This document shows positions 27,858 through 37,280 of a stretch of 64,000 nt of DNA, in pieces. Both the position numbers and the translations under genes were made by a program. The notes below the pieces were generated by a model, which searched no databases, had not been told where the DNA came from, and saw only the letters and a program-made list of their open reading frames with translations. Positions within the stretch are counted from its first letter, which is position 1. Every line of letters starts with the position of its first letter. The stretch covers positions 4,340,001 to 4,404,000 of the forward strand of contig NZ_CP010797.1 of NCBI RefSeq assembly GCF_000954115.1, read 5' to 3'. Origin of the DNA: Rhodococcus sp. B7740 (GTDB lineage: Bacteria; Actinomycetota; Actinomycetes; Mycobacteriales; Mycobacteriaceae).

Positions 27858-28988
27858 CTAGCCCTTGCGGGTCAGCTGATCGGCCACTGCGCGCAGTGCA
27901 GCGAGGTCGGAGACCTCGAACGGCAGCGACGGCACACCGACGATGGGCACCCGGGGGTGCGCACCGGTGAAGCGTCGAAGCAACCGCACCTCCCGCGCTG
28001 CCGTGACCGCGCGCTGGGCGTGGATTCGGAGGACTGCAGCGGTCAGGTCCGCGCCGGGATCCTCGATTCGATCGAGCAGATCTGCGGCCGTCGCTGCGTG
28101 ATCGGCCTGCACCGTCGACAACGTCGGGTGCGTCCGGTTCACCACCAAGCCGGCCAGCGGCATCTTCTCCGCGGACAACCGCTCCACGAAGAACGCTGCC
28201 TCTCGAAGCGCGTCCGGCTCTGCGGCAGCGACGACGAGGAAGCTGGTGCCGTCCTCGCGTAGCAACTGGTAGGTACGCGTCGCCCGCTCGCGGAAGCCAC
28301 CGAACATCGAATCGAGCGACTGAACGAAAGCCGATGCGTCGGAAAGCATTTGGCTACCGATCACGGTGGAGACGCCGCGCATGGCCAAGCTCATCGCGCT
28401 GGTGACCACGCGGGTGATGCCGCGACCCGGAGCGGTGAGCAGTCGGATGAAACGGCCGTCGAGGAACGAGCCGAGTCTCTGCGGCGCATCGAGGAAGTCC
28501 AGTGCGTTGCGCGACGGCGGAGTGTCCACCACGATCAGATCCCACGACGAGTCGAGGGACAGCTGCCCCAACTTCTCCATCGCCATGTACTCCTGCGTGC
28601 CCGAAAACGACGACGCCACAGTCTGATAGAACGGATTGGCCAACACCTGCTCGGCCTTCTCCGGCGTCGAGTGCTCGATGACCATCTCGTCGAACGTGCG
28701 TCGCATGTTCAGCATCATCGCGTGCAGTTCACCCTTGGCACCGGCACCCAACTTCACCGGCTGCGGGCTGTTGTCGAGATCGCCGAGACCGAGTGCCTGA
28801 GCCAGGCGGCGGGCCGGATCGATCGTCAGCACCACCACGCGCCTGCCCTGCTCAGCGGCGCGCAGCGCCATCGCTGCCGCGGTGGTCGTCTTGCCGACAC
28901 CGCCCGCACCACAGACGACGACGATTCGCGACGTGGGATCGGTCAGAATGCGGTCGACATCGAGTTCGGTTGCTACTGGTCGCGTCAT
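27858..28988 (-). CDS. ArsA/Get3-like ATPase (second of tandem pair)
   Basis: This 376-residue P-loop ATPase of the ArsA/Get3 branch has the deviant Walker [13 protein letters not shown] near residues 26-37. The switch segments are [14 protein letters not shown] and [14 protein letters not shown]. From memory it corresponds to Rv3680. It is encoded right after a paralogue, overlapping it by 4 nt (ATGA), so the two probably work as a heterodimer. Get3 homologues deliver tail-anchored membrane proteins and ArsA drives arsenite export; no arsB or other metal transporter lies here, so a metal role is not supported by context. Confidence 0.9.
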   Translation of the reverse strand: MTRPVATELDVDRILTDPTSRIVVVCGAGGVGKTTTAAAMALRAAEQGRRVVVLTIDPARRLAQALGLGDLDNSPQPVKLGAGAKGELHAMMLNMRRTFDEMVIEHSTPEKAEQVLANPFYQTVASSFSGTQEYMAMEKLGQLSLDSSWDLIVVDTPPSRNALDFLDAPQRLGSFLDGRFIRLLTAPGRGITRVVTSAMSLAMRGVSTVIGSQMLSDASAFVQSLDSMFGGFRERATRTYQLLREDGTSFLVVAAAEPDALREAAFFVERLSAEKMPLAGLVVNRTHPTLSTVQADHAATAADLLDRIEDPGADLTAAVLRIHAQRAVTAAREVRLLRRFTGAHPRVPIVGVPSLPFEVSDLAALRAVADQLTRKG

Positions 28989-29992
28989 CGGACACCCTGT
29001 TCTGCCAGCTTGGCGGCGAGCTCGTACAAGCCGCCGAGATCGACACCGTCGGCCAACATCGGCAGCGACATCCGCGCGACGTCGAGTTCGTCGAGCGTGG
29101 TTGCGCTCTCCACCTGAGCCGAGAGCGTCGCCGCATGCTCGATCGATTCGGTGAGCAGCCCCGCGAAGTCCGACTCGGACAACGTGATTCCGGTCTTGGC
29201 GAGACCGTCCTGGATGGCGACGGCATCGATCTCACCCCCGGCGATGGCGTCGAGGGACTCGGCAGGCAGGTACGTCGGTTCGGTGCGATTGACGATTACC
29301 GTGCCGAGCCGAAGATCGGCCGCCTCCAGCTCGCGCACAGCGTCGGCGGTCTCCTGGACCGGCAGCGCCTCGAGCAGCGTCACCAGGTGCACGACGGTGT
29401 CGGCCGAGTGCAGCAACCGCACCACGCCCTCGCTCTGTGAACGAACCGGACCGCCCTTGGCGAGATCTGCCATGGCCTTGGTGACGTCCAGAAAGTTTCC
29501 GATGCGGCCGGTCGGCGGCGAGTCGACGACGACCTCGTCGTAGATGCGGTTGCCCTTCTTGTCGGTCCGCACCACACATTCCTTGACCTTGCCGGTGAGC
29601 AGCACGTCGCGCAGACCGGGTGCGATGGTCGTCGCGAACTCGATGGCACCGATCTTGCGCATCGCGCGGCCGGCGAAGCCGAGGTTGTAGAACATCTCGA
29701 GGTATTCGAGGAACGCGGTCTCGATGTCGATCGCCAGTGCGTAGACCTCACCGCCGCCGTCCGCCGAGGCGACCCGCGTCTCCTGCGGCGGGAGCTGCGG
29801 CACGTCGAAGAGCTGCGCGATGCCCTGTCGGCCCTCGACCTCGACCAGCAACACCCGTCGACCGCCTGCCGCGAGCGCCAGCGCCAATGCGGCAGCGACC
29901 GTCGTCTTGCCGGTGCCACCCTTACCGGACACGAAATGCAGCCGCGCGGCATCTGCCTTCGCCGGCCATCCCTCTTCGTTCGCTATACCCAC
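28985..29992 (-). CDS. ArsA/Get3-like ATPase (first of tandem pair)
   Basis: This 335-residue ATPase has Walker [13 protein letters not shown] near residues 25-36, with the extra lysine of the deviant motif, and the switch segment [20 protein letters not shown]. It is related to, but distinct from, the ATPase gene that follows it. From memory it matches Rv3679. As first gene of the pair it overlaps its partner by 4 nt. The gene pair is conserved next to whiB4 and ponA2 in mycobacteria, which suggests a shared envelope or redox function; no direct evidence for this is in the sequence. Confidence 0.9.
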   Translation of the reverse strand: MGIANEEGWPAKADAARLHFVSGKGGTGKTTVAAALALALAAGGRRVLLVEVEGRQGIAQLFDVPQLPPQETRVASADGGGEVYALAIDIETAFLEYLEMFYNLGFAGRAMRKIGAIEFATTIAPGLRDVLLTGKVKECVVRTDKKGNRIYDEVVVDSPPTGRIGNFLDVTKAMADLAKGGPVRSQSEGVVRLLHSADTVVHLVTLLEALPVQETADAVRELEAADLRLGTVIVNRTEPTYLPAESLDAIAGGEIDAVAIQDGLAKTGITLSESDFAGLLTESIEHAATLSAQVESATTLDELDVARMSLPMLADGVDLGGLYELAAKLAEQGVR

Positions 29993-30037
29993 ACCCCGAC
30001 CATATAGAGGTCGTCCCCGGGCGTCCGACCGAAGTCT

Positions 30038-31393
30038 CTAACTCTGCCCCGAGTGTCGGCGGAGTCGGTCGACCAATTGCCGGGTGTAGCCGTCGAGATC
30101 CGGAACTGCGTCGGGACAGGCGACCATGGCAACCGTCACCACAGAGCCGATGCCGAAGATCCCGTGGTTGAGACACCGGCCGTCTTCGAGGAACGGAAAG
30201 CCCGCCGAGAAGCGCGAAACGGCACCGCACAGCTCGAGATTCGCGCGGCCACGGTCGACACTGACCACGGTTGTCTGAGCCCCGACGCGTGACGGAGAGC
30301 GGTCGCGTTTTCGGAATCGACGTCCCTGGACGAATCGGACGATCGGCGCGGGCACCCGCTCGTCCGCTCGCGAGATGCGAAGCAGTGGCGCGGCCGTCAC
30401 TCTGGCTCGTTCGACTGCGAGCGACCGAGTGATCAGCTCGGCCCGCTTCTCGAGATCGGGTTCGCCGACGTGGAGATCGACCGTTCCGACCACCGCGCGA
30501 TTCGCTGCAGGCCACTCCGTATCGCGAGGCAGGACCATCGGGACGAACGCCGACACGATGCCTCCGGTCTCGGACAGTGTCCCGTGACCGTCGCCGAGAT
30601 ACCGATCGAGGCACGGGCCGACGGCGCAGAGAGCGGACACCGTCAACGACGCGGCACCCACGCGGACCTCCGTCGCCTGCATAGGCACTATCCGGACGAC
30701 TCGATACGGCCCCACGGCCCGGTTGATCGACGTGGCTGGCACCGCAGGCGGACCGGGCGTCGTACCCCGGTAGGCGCGAATCGCGCGGCGGGCCTCCCAC
30801 CTCGATCGCGCGAGATCCACCGGTGCCCGGACCACCGCACTCAACACGCCGACAGCGGGGTGCTCCCGCTCGGGTTCGGTCTGCGGAGACGGTGCCGCGC
30901 CTGCCGAGGACTGTGCCTCGAACAGTGCGCGAACCATCTTCGAGACGCCGAGGCCATCGGTCAGGGCGTGTCCGACCTGCAGTATCACCACCGTGACCGC
31001 TCCCTGCACCAGCGGAGCAGAACCGACTCCGCGCACCACGTGCGCGTGCCAGGAGTGGTCTCTCAGATCGAGACGAGTACGGAGCAGGTCGCCCATCAAG
31101 GCCTCGAAATCGGCCCAGGGAGCACCGCCGAGATCGTGGTCGGACATCCGTTCGGACACCGGGGACGTGTCGGGTACCCATCGCGGGTAGTCCAGGTTCA
31201 GCGGCGCCTCCCGAAGCCGTAGCCCCAGGCCGGGAACGAGGGGCACACGGGTCTCCATGTGCGCGACGACCTCCTCGAACGAGGGCGCGGCGCGATCGAC
31301 CGAGTCGAACACCGTCAGGGAGAACTGGTCTCGAGAATCACCGAGGTTGCGCGCGAAGTGATAGATGGCGTCCTTGATATCGAGCCGATCCAT
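30038..31393 (-). CDS. WS/DGAT-like acyltransferase, variant active site
   Basis: This 451-residue protein resembles wax ester synthase/diacylglycerol acyltransferases: N-terminal LDIKDAIYHFARN, a condensation-domain core, and the C-terminal DUF1298 region (SAFVPMVLPRDTEWPAANR, VSVDRGRANLELCG). The catalytic HHxxxDG motif reads GHALTDG, so the first His is Gly while the likely catalytic second His and the Asp remain. Activity is therefore uncertain. Such enzymes make storage triacylglycerol or wax esters in rhodococci. It lies just upstream of the ArsA pair, after a 45-nt gap, and is divergent from the DUF4177 gene. Confidence 0.75.
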   Translation of the reverse strand: MDRLDIKDAIYHFARNLGDSRDQFSLTVFDSVDRAAPSFEEVVAHMETRVPLVPGLGLRLREAPLNLDYPRWVPDTSPVSERMSDHDLGGAPWADFEALMGDLLRTRLDLRDHSWHAHVVRGVGSAPLVQGAVTVVILQVGHALTDGLGVSKMVRALFEAQSSAGAAPSPQTEPEREHPAVGVLSAVVRAPVDLARSRWEARRAIRAYRGTTPGPPAVPATSINRAVGPYRVVRIVPMQATEVRVGAASLTVSALCAVGPCLDRYLGDGHGTLSETGGIVSAFVPMVLPRDTEWPAANRAVVGTVDLHVGEPDLEKRAELITRSLAVERARVTAAPLLRISRADERVPAPIVRFVQGRRFRKRDRSPSRVGAQTTVVSVDRGRANLELCGAVSRFSAGFPFLEDGRCLNHGIFGIGSVVTVAMVACPDAVPDLDGYTRQLVDRLRRHSGQS

Positions 31394-31440
31394 GCGACGA
31401 CTGTAGTTCCGGCACCGCGTGGGCGATAGGCTCGACAGTC

Positions 31441-31608
31441 ATGAGCGAAAAGATCATTTGGGAGTACTTCACCGCACCGGTTCTGATTCATGCCACCAAG
31501 CAGATTCTCGACAACTACGGCTCCGAGGGCTGGGAGCTCGTCACGATCATGGCGGGACCCAACGGCGGCGACACGTTGGTCGCGTACTTCAAGCGTCCGA
31601 AGGCCTGA
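31441..31608 (+). CDS. DUF4177-type small protein
   Basis: This 55-residue protein starts MSEKIIWEYFTAPVLIHATK and ends TLVAYFKRPKA, a compact beta-rich fold of the DUF4177 type with the GSEGWELVTI core that names the family pattern. It has no membrane segment. The ATG follows the divergent gap with the acyltransferase gene. The next gene, of the RidA family, begins 4 nt after its stop, so they are cotranscribed. From memory this is the counterpart of Rv3678A. Confidence 0.85.
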   Translation: MSEKIIWEYFTAPVLIHATKQILDNYGSEGWELVTIMAGPNGGDTLVAYFKRPKA

Positions 31609-31612
31609 GCGC

Positions 31613-32071
31613 GTGGCGAACTGGAGCGAACGACTGTCCGAGCTGGGCATCGAGCTGCCCGACGTCGTCCCGCCGCTGGCCGCCTACGTCCCGGCGGTGC
31701 AGGTGGGCTCGCTCGTCCACACCTCCGGCCAGTTGCCGATCGTGGACGGAAACCTGACGTCCGTGGGCAAGGTCGGTGCCGATGTCACCGCTGAGGACGC
31801 CACCGCTGCGGCACGCATCTGTGCCCTGAACGCGCTCGCCGCCGTGCACGCGCTCGTCGGCATCGATTCGGTGGCCCGGGTGATCAAGGCGGTCGGGTTC
31901 GTCGCGTCCGCACCGGGATTCACCGGTCAGCCCGGGGTGATCAACGGGGCGTCCAACGTCATCGGTGAGATCTTCGGCGATGCGGGCAAGCACGCGCGCT
32001 CGGCTGTGGGTGTCGCCGAACTGCCCCTCGGTGCTTCGGTGGAAGTGGAGCTCATCGTCGAACTGCGCTGA
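31613..32071 (+). CDS. RidA/YjgF-like protein
   Basis: This 152-residue protein belongs to the YjgF/YER057c/UK114 superfamily. VGSLVHTSGQLPIVDG is the typical central motif and VSVAELPLGASVEVELIVEL-like ending (here VGVAELPLGASVEVELIVEL) is canonical. True RidA hydrolyses reactive enamine/imine intermediates through a conserved Arg; this member has no clear RNxxA Arg, so it may be a non-deaminating subgroup. GTG start 4 nt after the DUF4177 gene. From memory the counterpart is Rv3678c. Confidence 0.85.
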   Translation: MANWSERLSELGIELPDVVPPLAAYVPAVQVGSLVHTSGQLPIVDGNLTSVGKVGADVTAEDATAAARICALNALAAVHALVGIDSVARVIKAVGFVASAPGFTGQPGVINGASNVIGEIFGDAGKHARSAVGVAELPLGASVEVELIVELR

Positions 32072-32072
32072 C

Positions 32073-32121
32073 GCGCAGTGGTGTGTTTGTGTGCTCTCTG
32101 GGGCACTCAACCACGCCACTG
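32073..32121. repeat. Degenerate copy 2 of the palindrome seen at 24791
   Basis: GCGCAGTGGTGTGTTT starts a 49-nt sequence that matches copy 1 at most positions: same start GCGCAGTGGTG, same CTGGGGCAC centre and the same CCACTG end. The stem is imperfect here. It sits between the RidA-like gene and the convergent oxidoreductase gene, again a convergent junction. Confidence 0.7.
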
Positions 32122-32158
32122 GGGCGCAGCCGCACATGTCACTGGGGCGTAGCCGCAC
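32117..32158. repeat. 19-bp direct repeat pair
   Basis: CACTGGGGCGCAGCCGCAC (32117-32135) is repeated as CACTGGGGCGTAGCCGCAC (32140-32158), differing at one base, with a 4-nt spacer. The first copy starts inside the degenerate palindrome and the second lies within the last codons of the Gfo/Idh/MocA gene, so the gene's 3' end may have been altered by the duplication. Confidence 0.85.
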
Positions 32159-32993
32159 TGATCACCTTCTGTAGGTGCAGGCCGCGGTGTACCGAGCATT
32201 CGTGATCGACACCCTTGTCGACCGACTCGAGGAATTCGTCCAGCAGGACGGCGAAGCAGTCGGTCGACGAGGTCGATCGATCGGTGAGTGTCTCGACTCC
32301 GTCGGTGCCGCTGAGTTCTATCCGCATCAGAGACGGCATGATCGGCGTCCGCAGGGACAACTGCACCGTGCTGCGGGCTCCGCCTTCGTGTTCGAGCAGC
32401 ACCGTCCAACTGTCCGACGCCACCTCTCGGTGCGAGTAGGCAACGCGCGCAATGGTTCCCAGCGCTGCATCGAGCAGATCGAACACGTGTGGTCCGATGT
32501 CGAGGATCGCCCCGTCGTCGTGTCGCCACTGGGAGTTCGCATACGCCCCGCCGAGGACGGCACCGGAAAACCAGGTTCCCGAGCCCGCGGCCCACGCGCG
32601 ACCGGCGGCCGCGTCGAGGAATCGCCTTGTCTCCGGGGCGAATCGGAGTGTCAGCGTCACCATCGAGCGCACGCCCGCTGCCGTCACCGCCGAGGCCAGT
32701 TCCTCGGCCTCGGCCACTGTTGCGGCAATCGGCTTGTCCAGCAACACATGTTTGCCCGCCTGCACCGCGCGGAGCGCGTACCCGGCTTGCACGGCCGGTG
32801 GTACCGCGAAGGCCACCGCGTCGACCTCGCCCAGCAGGGCATCGAACGATTCGAAGACCGGTGCCCCCATCTCGGCCGCCGCCTCGGGCCGTCGGGCCCA
32901 CACTCCGGCGAAGTCGACGGCGGGATGAGCGAGCAACGAGGGGGCTTGAGTCTTGCGAGCCCAGGGGCCCGCTCCGACGAGTCCGATCTTCAT
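32139..32993 (-). CDS. Gfo/Idh/MocA family oxidoreductase
   Basis: This 284-residue NAD(P)-dependent dehydrogenase has the Rossmann start KIGLVGAGPWARK and the family motif GKHVLLDKPIA near residues 82-92, where the Lys contacts substrate. The C-terminal domain has DIGPHVFDLLDAALG, with the catalytic Asp/His positions. The length is slightly short compared with the usual 320-350 residues. Substrate, usually a sugar or inositol, cannot be inferred. It is convergent with the RidA-like gene and divergent from the MBL-fold gene. Confidence 0.85.
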   Translation of the reverse strand: MKIGLVGAGPWARKTQAPSLLAHPAVDFAGVWARRPEAAAEMGAPVFESFDALLGEVDAVAFAVPPAVQAGYALRAVQAGKHVLLDKPIAATVAEAEELASAVTAAGVRSMVTLTLRFAPETRRFLDAAAGRAWAAGSGTWFSGAVLGGAYANSQWRHDDGAILDIGPHVFDLLDAALGTIARVAYSHREVASDSWTVLLEHEGGARSTVQLSLRTPIMPSLMRIELSGTDGVETLTDRSTSSTDCFAVLLDEFLESVDKGVDHECSVHRGLHLQKVISAATPQ

Positions 32994-33051
32994 AGGTGTC
33001 GACGGTAGTCCGCATGGACACGAGCTGGGGTCGGCGACCTACAGTGTTTCA

Positions 33052-33843
33052 ATGGCCGTTTCGAATCCCCAGCATCCCGCGTACGGACTACGCCGGCAGG
33101 TGACGCCGACCGCGTCGGTTCTGCTCGCCGACAACCCGGGCAAGATGACCCTCGACGGAACCAACACCTGGATTCTCCAGGCACCTGGGTCCGAGGAATG
33201 CATCGTCGTCGATCCGGGGCCGAAGGACCGAGCCCACCTCGACGCCGTCGCCGCGTCGGGCACGGTGGTGCTGACCCTGGTGACCCATCGCCACGCCGAT
33301 CACACCGGTGGGCTGAAGCGTTTTCACCGAAAGACGGCGGCCCCGGTGCGCGCGGTCGGAGAGAAGTTCCTGCACGGGGACGGCGCTGCTCTGGCCCACG
33401 GCGAGGTCATCGAGGCCGCGGGTCTTCGGATCGAGGTTCTGCACACGCCCGGGCACACCGCGGATTCGGTGAGTTTCGTGCTCGACGACGCGGTCCTGAC
33501 GGGAGATACCGTCCTCGGCCGCGGCACCACGGTGCTCGACCCGAAGGACGGCTCGCTCGCGGATTATCTGCAGTCGTTGGACCGGCTCGAAGCGGCCGGT
33601 GCGGGAAAGACCGTGCTTCCCGGTCACGGGCCGGAGTTGCCGGACACCGCCGAGGTGGCGCGGGCGTATCGCGCTCACCGTCGGCAGCGGCTGGATCAGG
33701 TTCGCTCGGCGCTCGCCGAACTCGGCGAGAACGCGAAACCGATGCAGGTGGTACGCCACGTCTATGCGGACGTGGACAAGAAGTTGTGGCCTGCTGCGCG
33801 GATGTCGGTCAAAACGCAGCTGGCCTACCTCCGCGAGAGCTAG
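33052..33843 (+). CDS. Metallo-beta-lactamase-fold hydrolase
   Basis: This 263-residue MBL-fold hydrolase has the metal motif [10 protein letters not shown] near residue 82, a second ligand in [10 protein letters not shown] and a third Asp in [12 protein letters not shown]-terminal helical region ([21 protein letters not shown]) matches the RNase Z/LACTB2-like subgroup that acts on nucleic acid or thioesters rather than lactams. From memory the counterpart is Rv3677c, next to crp. I chose the ATG at 33052. Its stop codon shares the CTAG tetranucleotide with the stop of the convergent crp gene. Confidence 0.9.
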   Translation: MAVSNPQHPAYGLRRQVTPTASVLLADNPGKMTLDGTNTWILQAPGSEECIVVDPGPKDRAHLDAVAASGTVVLTLVTHRHADHTGGLKRFHRKTAAPVRAVGEKFLHGDGAALAHGEVIEAAGLRIEVLHTPGHTADSVSFVLDDAVLTGDTVLGRGTTVLDPKDGSLADYLQSLDRLEAAGAGKTVLPGHGPELPDTAEVARAYRAHRRQRLDQVRSALAELGENAKPMQVVRHVYADVDKKLWPAARMSVKTQLAYLRES

Positions 33844-34514
33844 CGAGCTCGGCGTGCCAGACGCTCGGAGTCCGAGATCAGCACCGACTTGCCTTCGAGG
33901 CGCAGCCATCCGCGGTGTGCGAAGTCGGCCAGTGCCTTGTTGACGGTCTCGCGAGAGGCACCGACGAGCTGAGCGATCTCTTCCTGCGTCAGGTCGTGGG
34001 TGACGCGCAGCGAGCCCGCTTCCTGGGTGCCGAAGCGCTGGGCCAGCTGCAGCAGCGCCTTCGCGACGCGTCCGGGAACGTCGGTGAAGATGAGGTCGGC
34101 CAGGTTGTTGTTGGTGCGACGCAACCGGCGGGCCAGCACGCGCAGCAACTGCTCGGCGATCTCGGGGCGCTGATCGATCCAGTCCTTGAGCGCAGCTCGA
34201 TCCATGCTGACCGCGCGCACCTCGGTGACCGTGGTGGCCGAGGACGTACGGGGGCCGGGGTCGAAGATCGACAGCTCGCCGAACATGTCCGACGGTCCCA
34301 TGATCGTCAGCAGGTTCTCGCGACCGTCGGGGGAGCGTCGCCCGAGCTTGATCTTGCCGGAGACGATGATGTAGAGCCGGTCTCCGGGCTCACCCTCGTT
34401 GAACACGACGTGTCCGCGGGGGAAATCGACAGGCTGCAGCTGCTTCGTCAGTGCCGCAACCGCAGAGGGTTCGACTCCTTGGAAGATGCCGGCCCGTGCC
34501 AGGACGTCGTCCAC
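33840..34514 (-). CDS. crp: cAMP receptor protein (Crp/GlxR)
   Basis: This 224-residue regulator has the cyclic-nucleotide-binding beta-barrel with [18 protein letters not shown], the phosphate-binding cassette of cAMP-responsive proteins. The C-terminal winged helix has [20 protein letters not shown]. It is very close to mycobacterial Crp (Rv3676) and corynebacterial GlxR. These proteins bind TGTGAnnnnnnTCACA. A perfect match to this consensus lies upstream of acs at 47126-47141. Start is GTG at 34514. Confidence 0.95.
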   Translation of the reverse strand: MDDVLARAGIFQGVEPSAVAALTKQLQPVDFPRGHVVFNEGEPGDRLYIIVSGKIKLGRRSPDGRENLLTIMGPSDMFGELSIFDPGPRTSSATTVTEVRAVSMDRAALKDWIDQRPEIAEQLLRVLARRLRRTNNNLADLIFTDVPGRVAKALLQLAQRFGTQEAGSLRVTHDLTQEEIAQLVGASRETVNKALADFAHRGWLRLEGKSVLISDSERLARRAR

Positions 34515-34575
34515 TTGCGCTCCTTTTGGGATGTCGGTGACGCGGCAACCCGCACCACCGAAAGCGTTTGTACAC

Positions 34576-34609
34576 AGTTCGTGCCATGCACCGAACTGCG
34601 GTGCAGTTC
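34576..34609. promoter_or_regulatory. Overlapping dyads upstream of crp
   Basis: CAGTTCG (34576-34582) is inverted as CGAACTG (34592-34598), and GAACTGC (34593-34599) is inverted as GCAGTTC (34603-34609). The cluster lies 60-95 nt upstream of the crp start, inside the 267-nt gap before the next gene. It could be an operator or an mRNA leader structure; I cannot decide which. Confidence 0.4.
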
Positions 34610-34781
34610 AGGCGTCGACGCCGACCAGATGATCAAACACAACAATTACCTCAGGGGAGTCTACTTCGAGTCGGTGGAAACCGAGTGATCGACGCCACCA
34701 CAGGTTGCCAGAGGTCTCGGGTGTGTGTTCCCGTTCACCTGAAATTCATCGAAATTGCGACCAATGGGACGAAACGTGCGC

Positions 34782-35051
34782 TCAGCTGGCTCGTTGGTCG
34801 ACCATGCCGTCGCGCGTGTCGACGGTCCGCGGCGGGGTCTGGCGGCGTTTGCGGGTGTTGAATCGGGCCAGTGCGTGCGGGAAGCCCTCGTTCGCCAGAG
34901 TGGCGACCTCGGACGTGCTCGCCTGATCGAGGAACTCCTGTACTTCCTGCTCTCGGACGCCGAGCTTGCTGAGCCGGAACTCGACGCGTTCCATCGCGAG
35001 TGCGAAGAGCATGAGTAGTACCGGAAAGAGCACCACGGCGAGTCCTTGCAT
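34782..35051 (-). CDS. Small membrane protein
   Basis: This 89-residue protein has one N-terminal membrane span ([19 protein letters not shown]) and a charged, cytoplasmic C-terminal part containing [19 protein letters not shown], followed by an Arg-rich tail. No known domain is recognisable. From memory it corresponds to Rv3675, adjacent to crp in mycobacteria, and position and direction agree. It is divergent from nth. Confidence 0.7.
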   Translation of the reverse strand: MQGLAVVLFPVLLMLFALAMERVEFRLSKLGVREQEVQEFLDQASTSEVATLANEGFPHALARFNTRKRRQTPPRTVDTRDGMVDQRAS

Positions 35052-35143
35052 ACCGGCCAGTTAACACCGAAAAGGTCTCGATACAAACACAGCCCACTCC
35101 TGCCGCGAGGAACGTTACGCATTCTTGTCCGTACAGTTGTGGA

Positions 35144-35911
35144 GTGGATTCGACAGCTCCGAAACGCCCCGACGTGCGCAAACGCGAGGAGACGCACCTC
35201 GGGCTCGTGCGCCGAGCTCGGCGAATGAACCGGACGTTGAACACTGCCTTCCCGCATGTGTACTGCGAACTGGACTTCACCACGCCCCTCGAACTCGCCG
35301 TCGCGACCATCCTGTCCGCGCAGTGCACCGACAAGCGCGTCAACATGGTCACCCCGGCACTGTTCGTGAAATACCGCACAGCGCGGGACTACGCCGAGGC
35401 GGACCGCACCGAGCTCGAGGAGTACATCCGCACCACGGGGTTCTACCGAAACAAGGCGAACTCATTGATCGGACTCGGACAGAAGTTGCTGGAGAACTTC
35501 GACGGCGAGGTGCCCGCGACGTTGAAGGATCTCGTCACGCTTCCCGGGATCGGCCGCAAGACGGCCAACGTCGTGCTCGGCAATGCCTTCGATGTTCCGG
35601 GAATCACCGTCGACACCCATTTCGGACGGCTCGTGCGGCGGTGGCAGTGGACCGAGGAGGAGGACCCGGTCAAGGTCGAGCATGCCGTCGGCGCACTCAT
35701 CGAACGCAAGGAGTGGACGCTGCTCTCGCATCGAGTCATCTTTCACGGTCGACGCGTCTGCCACGCTCGTACACCCGCATGTGGGGTGTGCGTCCTCGCC
35801 AAGGACTGCCCGTCCTTCGGCACCGGTCCGACCGACCCCGCCGCCGCGGCCGCGTTGGTGAAGGGCCCGGAAACCGACCACCTCCTCGCCCTTGCCGGAA
35901 TCGTGCCGTGA
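35144..35911 (+). CDS. nth: Endonuclease III
   Basis: This 255-residue base-excision DNA glycosylase/AP lyase has a helix-hairpin-helix [14 protein letters not shown], the catalytic Lys in [10 protein letters not shown] and the catalytic Asp in TVDTHFGRL. The C-terminal [4Fe-4S] site is complete: [17 protein letters not shown] gives Cys-x6-Cys-x2-Cys-x5-Cys. It removes oxidised pyrimidines. Start GTG at 35144; the next gene overlaps its stop by 4 nt, beginning a coupled run nth, thioredoxin-like, Nudix, marP. Confidence 0.96.
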   Translation: MDSTAPKRPDVRKREETHLGLVRRARRMNRTLNTAFPHVYCELDFTTPLELAVATILSAQCTDKRVNMVTPALFVKYRTARDYAEADRTELEEYIRTTGFYRNKANSLIGLGQKLLENFDGEVPATLKDLVTLPGIGRKTANVVLGNAFDVPGITVDTHFGRLVRRWQWTEEEDPVKVEHAVGALIERKEWTLLSHRVIFHGRRVCHARTPACGVCVLAKDCPSFGTGPTDPAAAAALVKGPETDHLLALAGIVP

Positions 35912-36570
35912 ACAGATCTGCCCTGCGGTGGTCACTGGTCGCTCTGATCCTGGTGGTCGGGATGGTCTACGCGCTGTGGCCCCGAAGCGACGCGCCGACC
36001 GCCCAACCCACGGACTCTCCCGGCCTCGGGCAGCGGGCACCGGGCACGGACGAGCGTCGCGCAGCCGACACCGCCGAGGCGCTCGCCCCGCTGCGGCGCA
36101 ACGCAGGGCTGGCCGCATGTCCGACGCCGTCGGGTGCCGCATCCGGTCCGCTGACCGGCATCACCCTCGAATGCATCGGCGACGGCTCGTCCGTCGACCT
36201 GGGCCAGGTGCTGGCGGGCCGACCGGCGCTGCTCAACATCTGGGCGTACTGGTGCGGGCCCTGCGCCGAAGAGCTGCCCTACCTGCAGCAGTACTCCGAA
36301 CGGGCGGGCGAGAAGATCGAGGTCCTGACGGTGCACAACGATGCCAACGAAGCCAACGGCCTGACTCGGCTCACCGACTACGGCGTCACTCTGCCCGGCG
36401 TTCAGGACGGTGCGGGCAGAGTCGCCGCCGCCGTCGGAGCGCCCAATGTGCTGCCCGTTTCCGTTTTGATATCTGCGGATGGCACTGTCGCCAAGGTGCT
36501 GCCACAACCCTTCCGGAGCGTCGACGACATCGCCGACGCCGTCCGCGTCAACCTCGGAGTCGACTCGTGA
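35908..36570 (+). CDS. Membrane-anchored thioredoxin-like protein (TlpA/ResA type)
   Basis: This 220-residue protein has an N-terminal membrane anchor ([19 protein letters not shown]) and an extracytoplasmic TlpA-like thioredoxin domain with the active-site WCGPC in [17 protein letters not shown], near residues 112-116, and the cis-proline region [10 protein letters not shown]. Two more cysteines, AACPTP and LECIGDG, lie before the domain. It could reduce disulfides of exported proteins. GTG start overlaps the nth stop and its stop overlaps the Nudix start. From memory it corresponds to Rv3673c. Confidence 0.9.
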   Translation: MNRSALRWSLVALILVVGMVYALWPRSDAPTAQPTDSPGLGQRAPGTDERRAADTAEALAPLRRNAGLAACPTPSGAASGPLTGITLECIGDGSSVDLGQVLAGRPALLNIWAYWCGPCAEELPYLQQYSERAGEKIEVLTVHNDANEANGLTRLTDYGVTLPGVQDGAGRVAAAVGAPNVLPVSVLISADGTVAKVLPQPFRSVDDIADAVRVNLGVDS

Positions 36571-37280
36571 CCGCACCCGACTGGCTCGGGCGCATGATCG
36601 ACGTCGCAGGCAGGGCGGGCGGACTCACCGACACCACCGGCACCAACCCCGTGCTGCAGCGTCAAGCGCCGTCGTCCGACCGGCCGCGGTCCGCCGCCGT
36701 GCTGGTGCTGTTCGGCGGCACACCCGTCGCCGATCCCGGTGCGCCCGGCGGACTGCCTGCCGACGCCGACGTCCTGCTGACCCAGCGTGCATCGACACTG
36801 CGAGATCACAGCGGGCAGATCGCCTTTCCCGGCGGAGCCACCGACCCGGGCGACGACGGCCCGATCGGCACGGCACTGCGGGAGGCGCAGGAGGAGACCG
36901 GGCTCGACCCGGCAGGCGTCGTCCCGTTGGCGACGATGCCAGGAATCTACGTTCCGCCCTCGCGCTTCGACGTGGTTCCTGTGCTCTCGTACTGGGAGCG
37001 GCCGACCCCGGTTCGCGTCGTCGATCCAGGCGAGACCGAGAGAGTGGTGCGAGTTCCGTTGCGCGAGTTGCTCGATCCGAACCACAGATTCCAGGTACGC
37101 CACCCTGCGGGGTACCAGGGTCCCGCGTTCGCTGTGCAGGGCATGCTGGTGTGGGGCTTCACGGGCGGTATCCTGGCGGGTCTGCTGGCTGTATCGGGCT
37201 GGGAGCCCGAGTGGGACACGGGGGACATACGCGATCTGGAGGCCAGCTTGACTGCGGTAGGAGCGAGGCTCGATCGGTGA
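36567..37280 (+). CDS. Nudix hydrolase, coenzyme A pyrophosphatase-like
   Basis: This 237-residue Nudix protein has the UPF0035-type leader LLTQRASTLRDHSGQIAFPG followed by the Nudix box end LREAQEETGLD, a combination characteristic of CoA pyrophosphatases. These cleave CoA to 4'-phosphopantetheine and 3',5'-ADP. GTG start overlaps the preceding stop (GTGA) and the stop overlaps the marP start likewise. From memory it corresponds to Rv3672c. Confidence 0.9.
   Translation: MTAPDWLGRMIDVAGRAGGLTDTTGTNPVLQRQAPSSDRPRSAAVLVLFGGTPVADPGAPGGLPADADVLLTQRASTLRDHSGQIAFPGGATDPGDDGPIGTALREAQEETGLDPAGVVPLATMPGIYVPPSRFDVVPVLSYWERPTPVRVVDPGETERVVRVPLRELLDPNHRFQVRHPAGYQGPAFAVQGMLVWGFTGGILAGLLAVSGWEPEWDTGDIRDLEASLTAVGARLDR

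Noticed and set aside
27858..29992. Arsenite-export operon
   Set aside because: The two ATPases resemble ArsA, but no arsB, arsR or arsC gene is nearby, and the order matches the mycobacterial whiB4 block.
34724..34739. Possible second CRP site upstream of crp (TGTGTTCCCGTTCACC)
   Set aside because: Two of ten fixed positions differ from the consensus and it is 210 nt from the start codon, so it could easily be chance.
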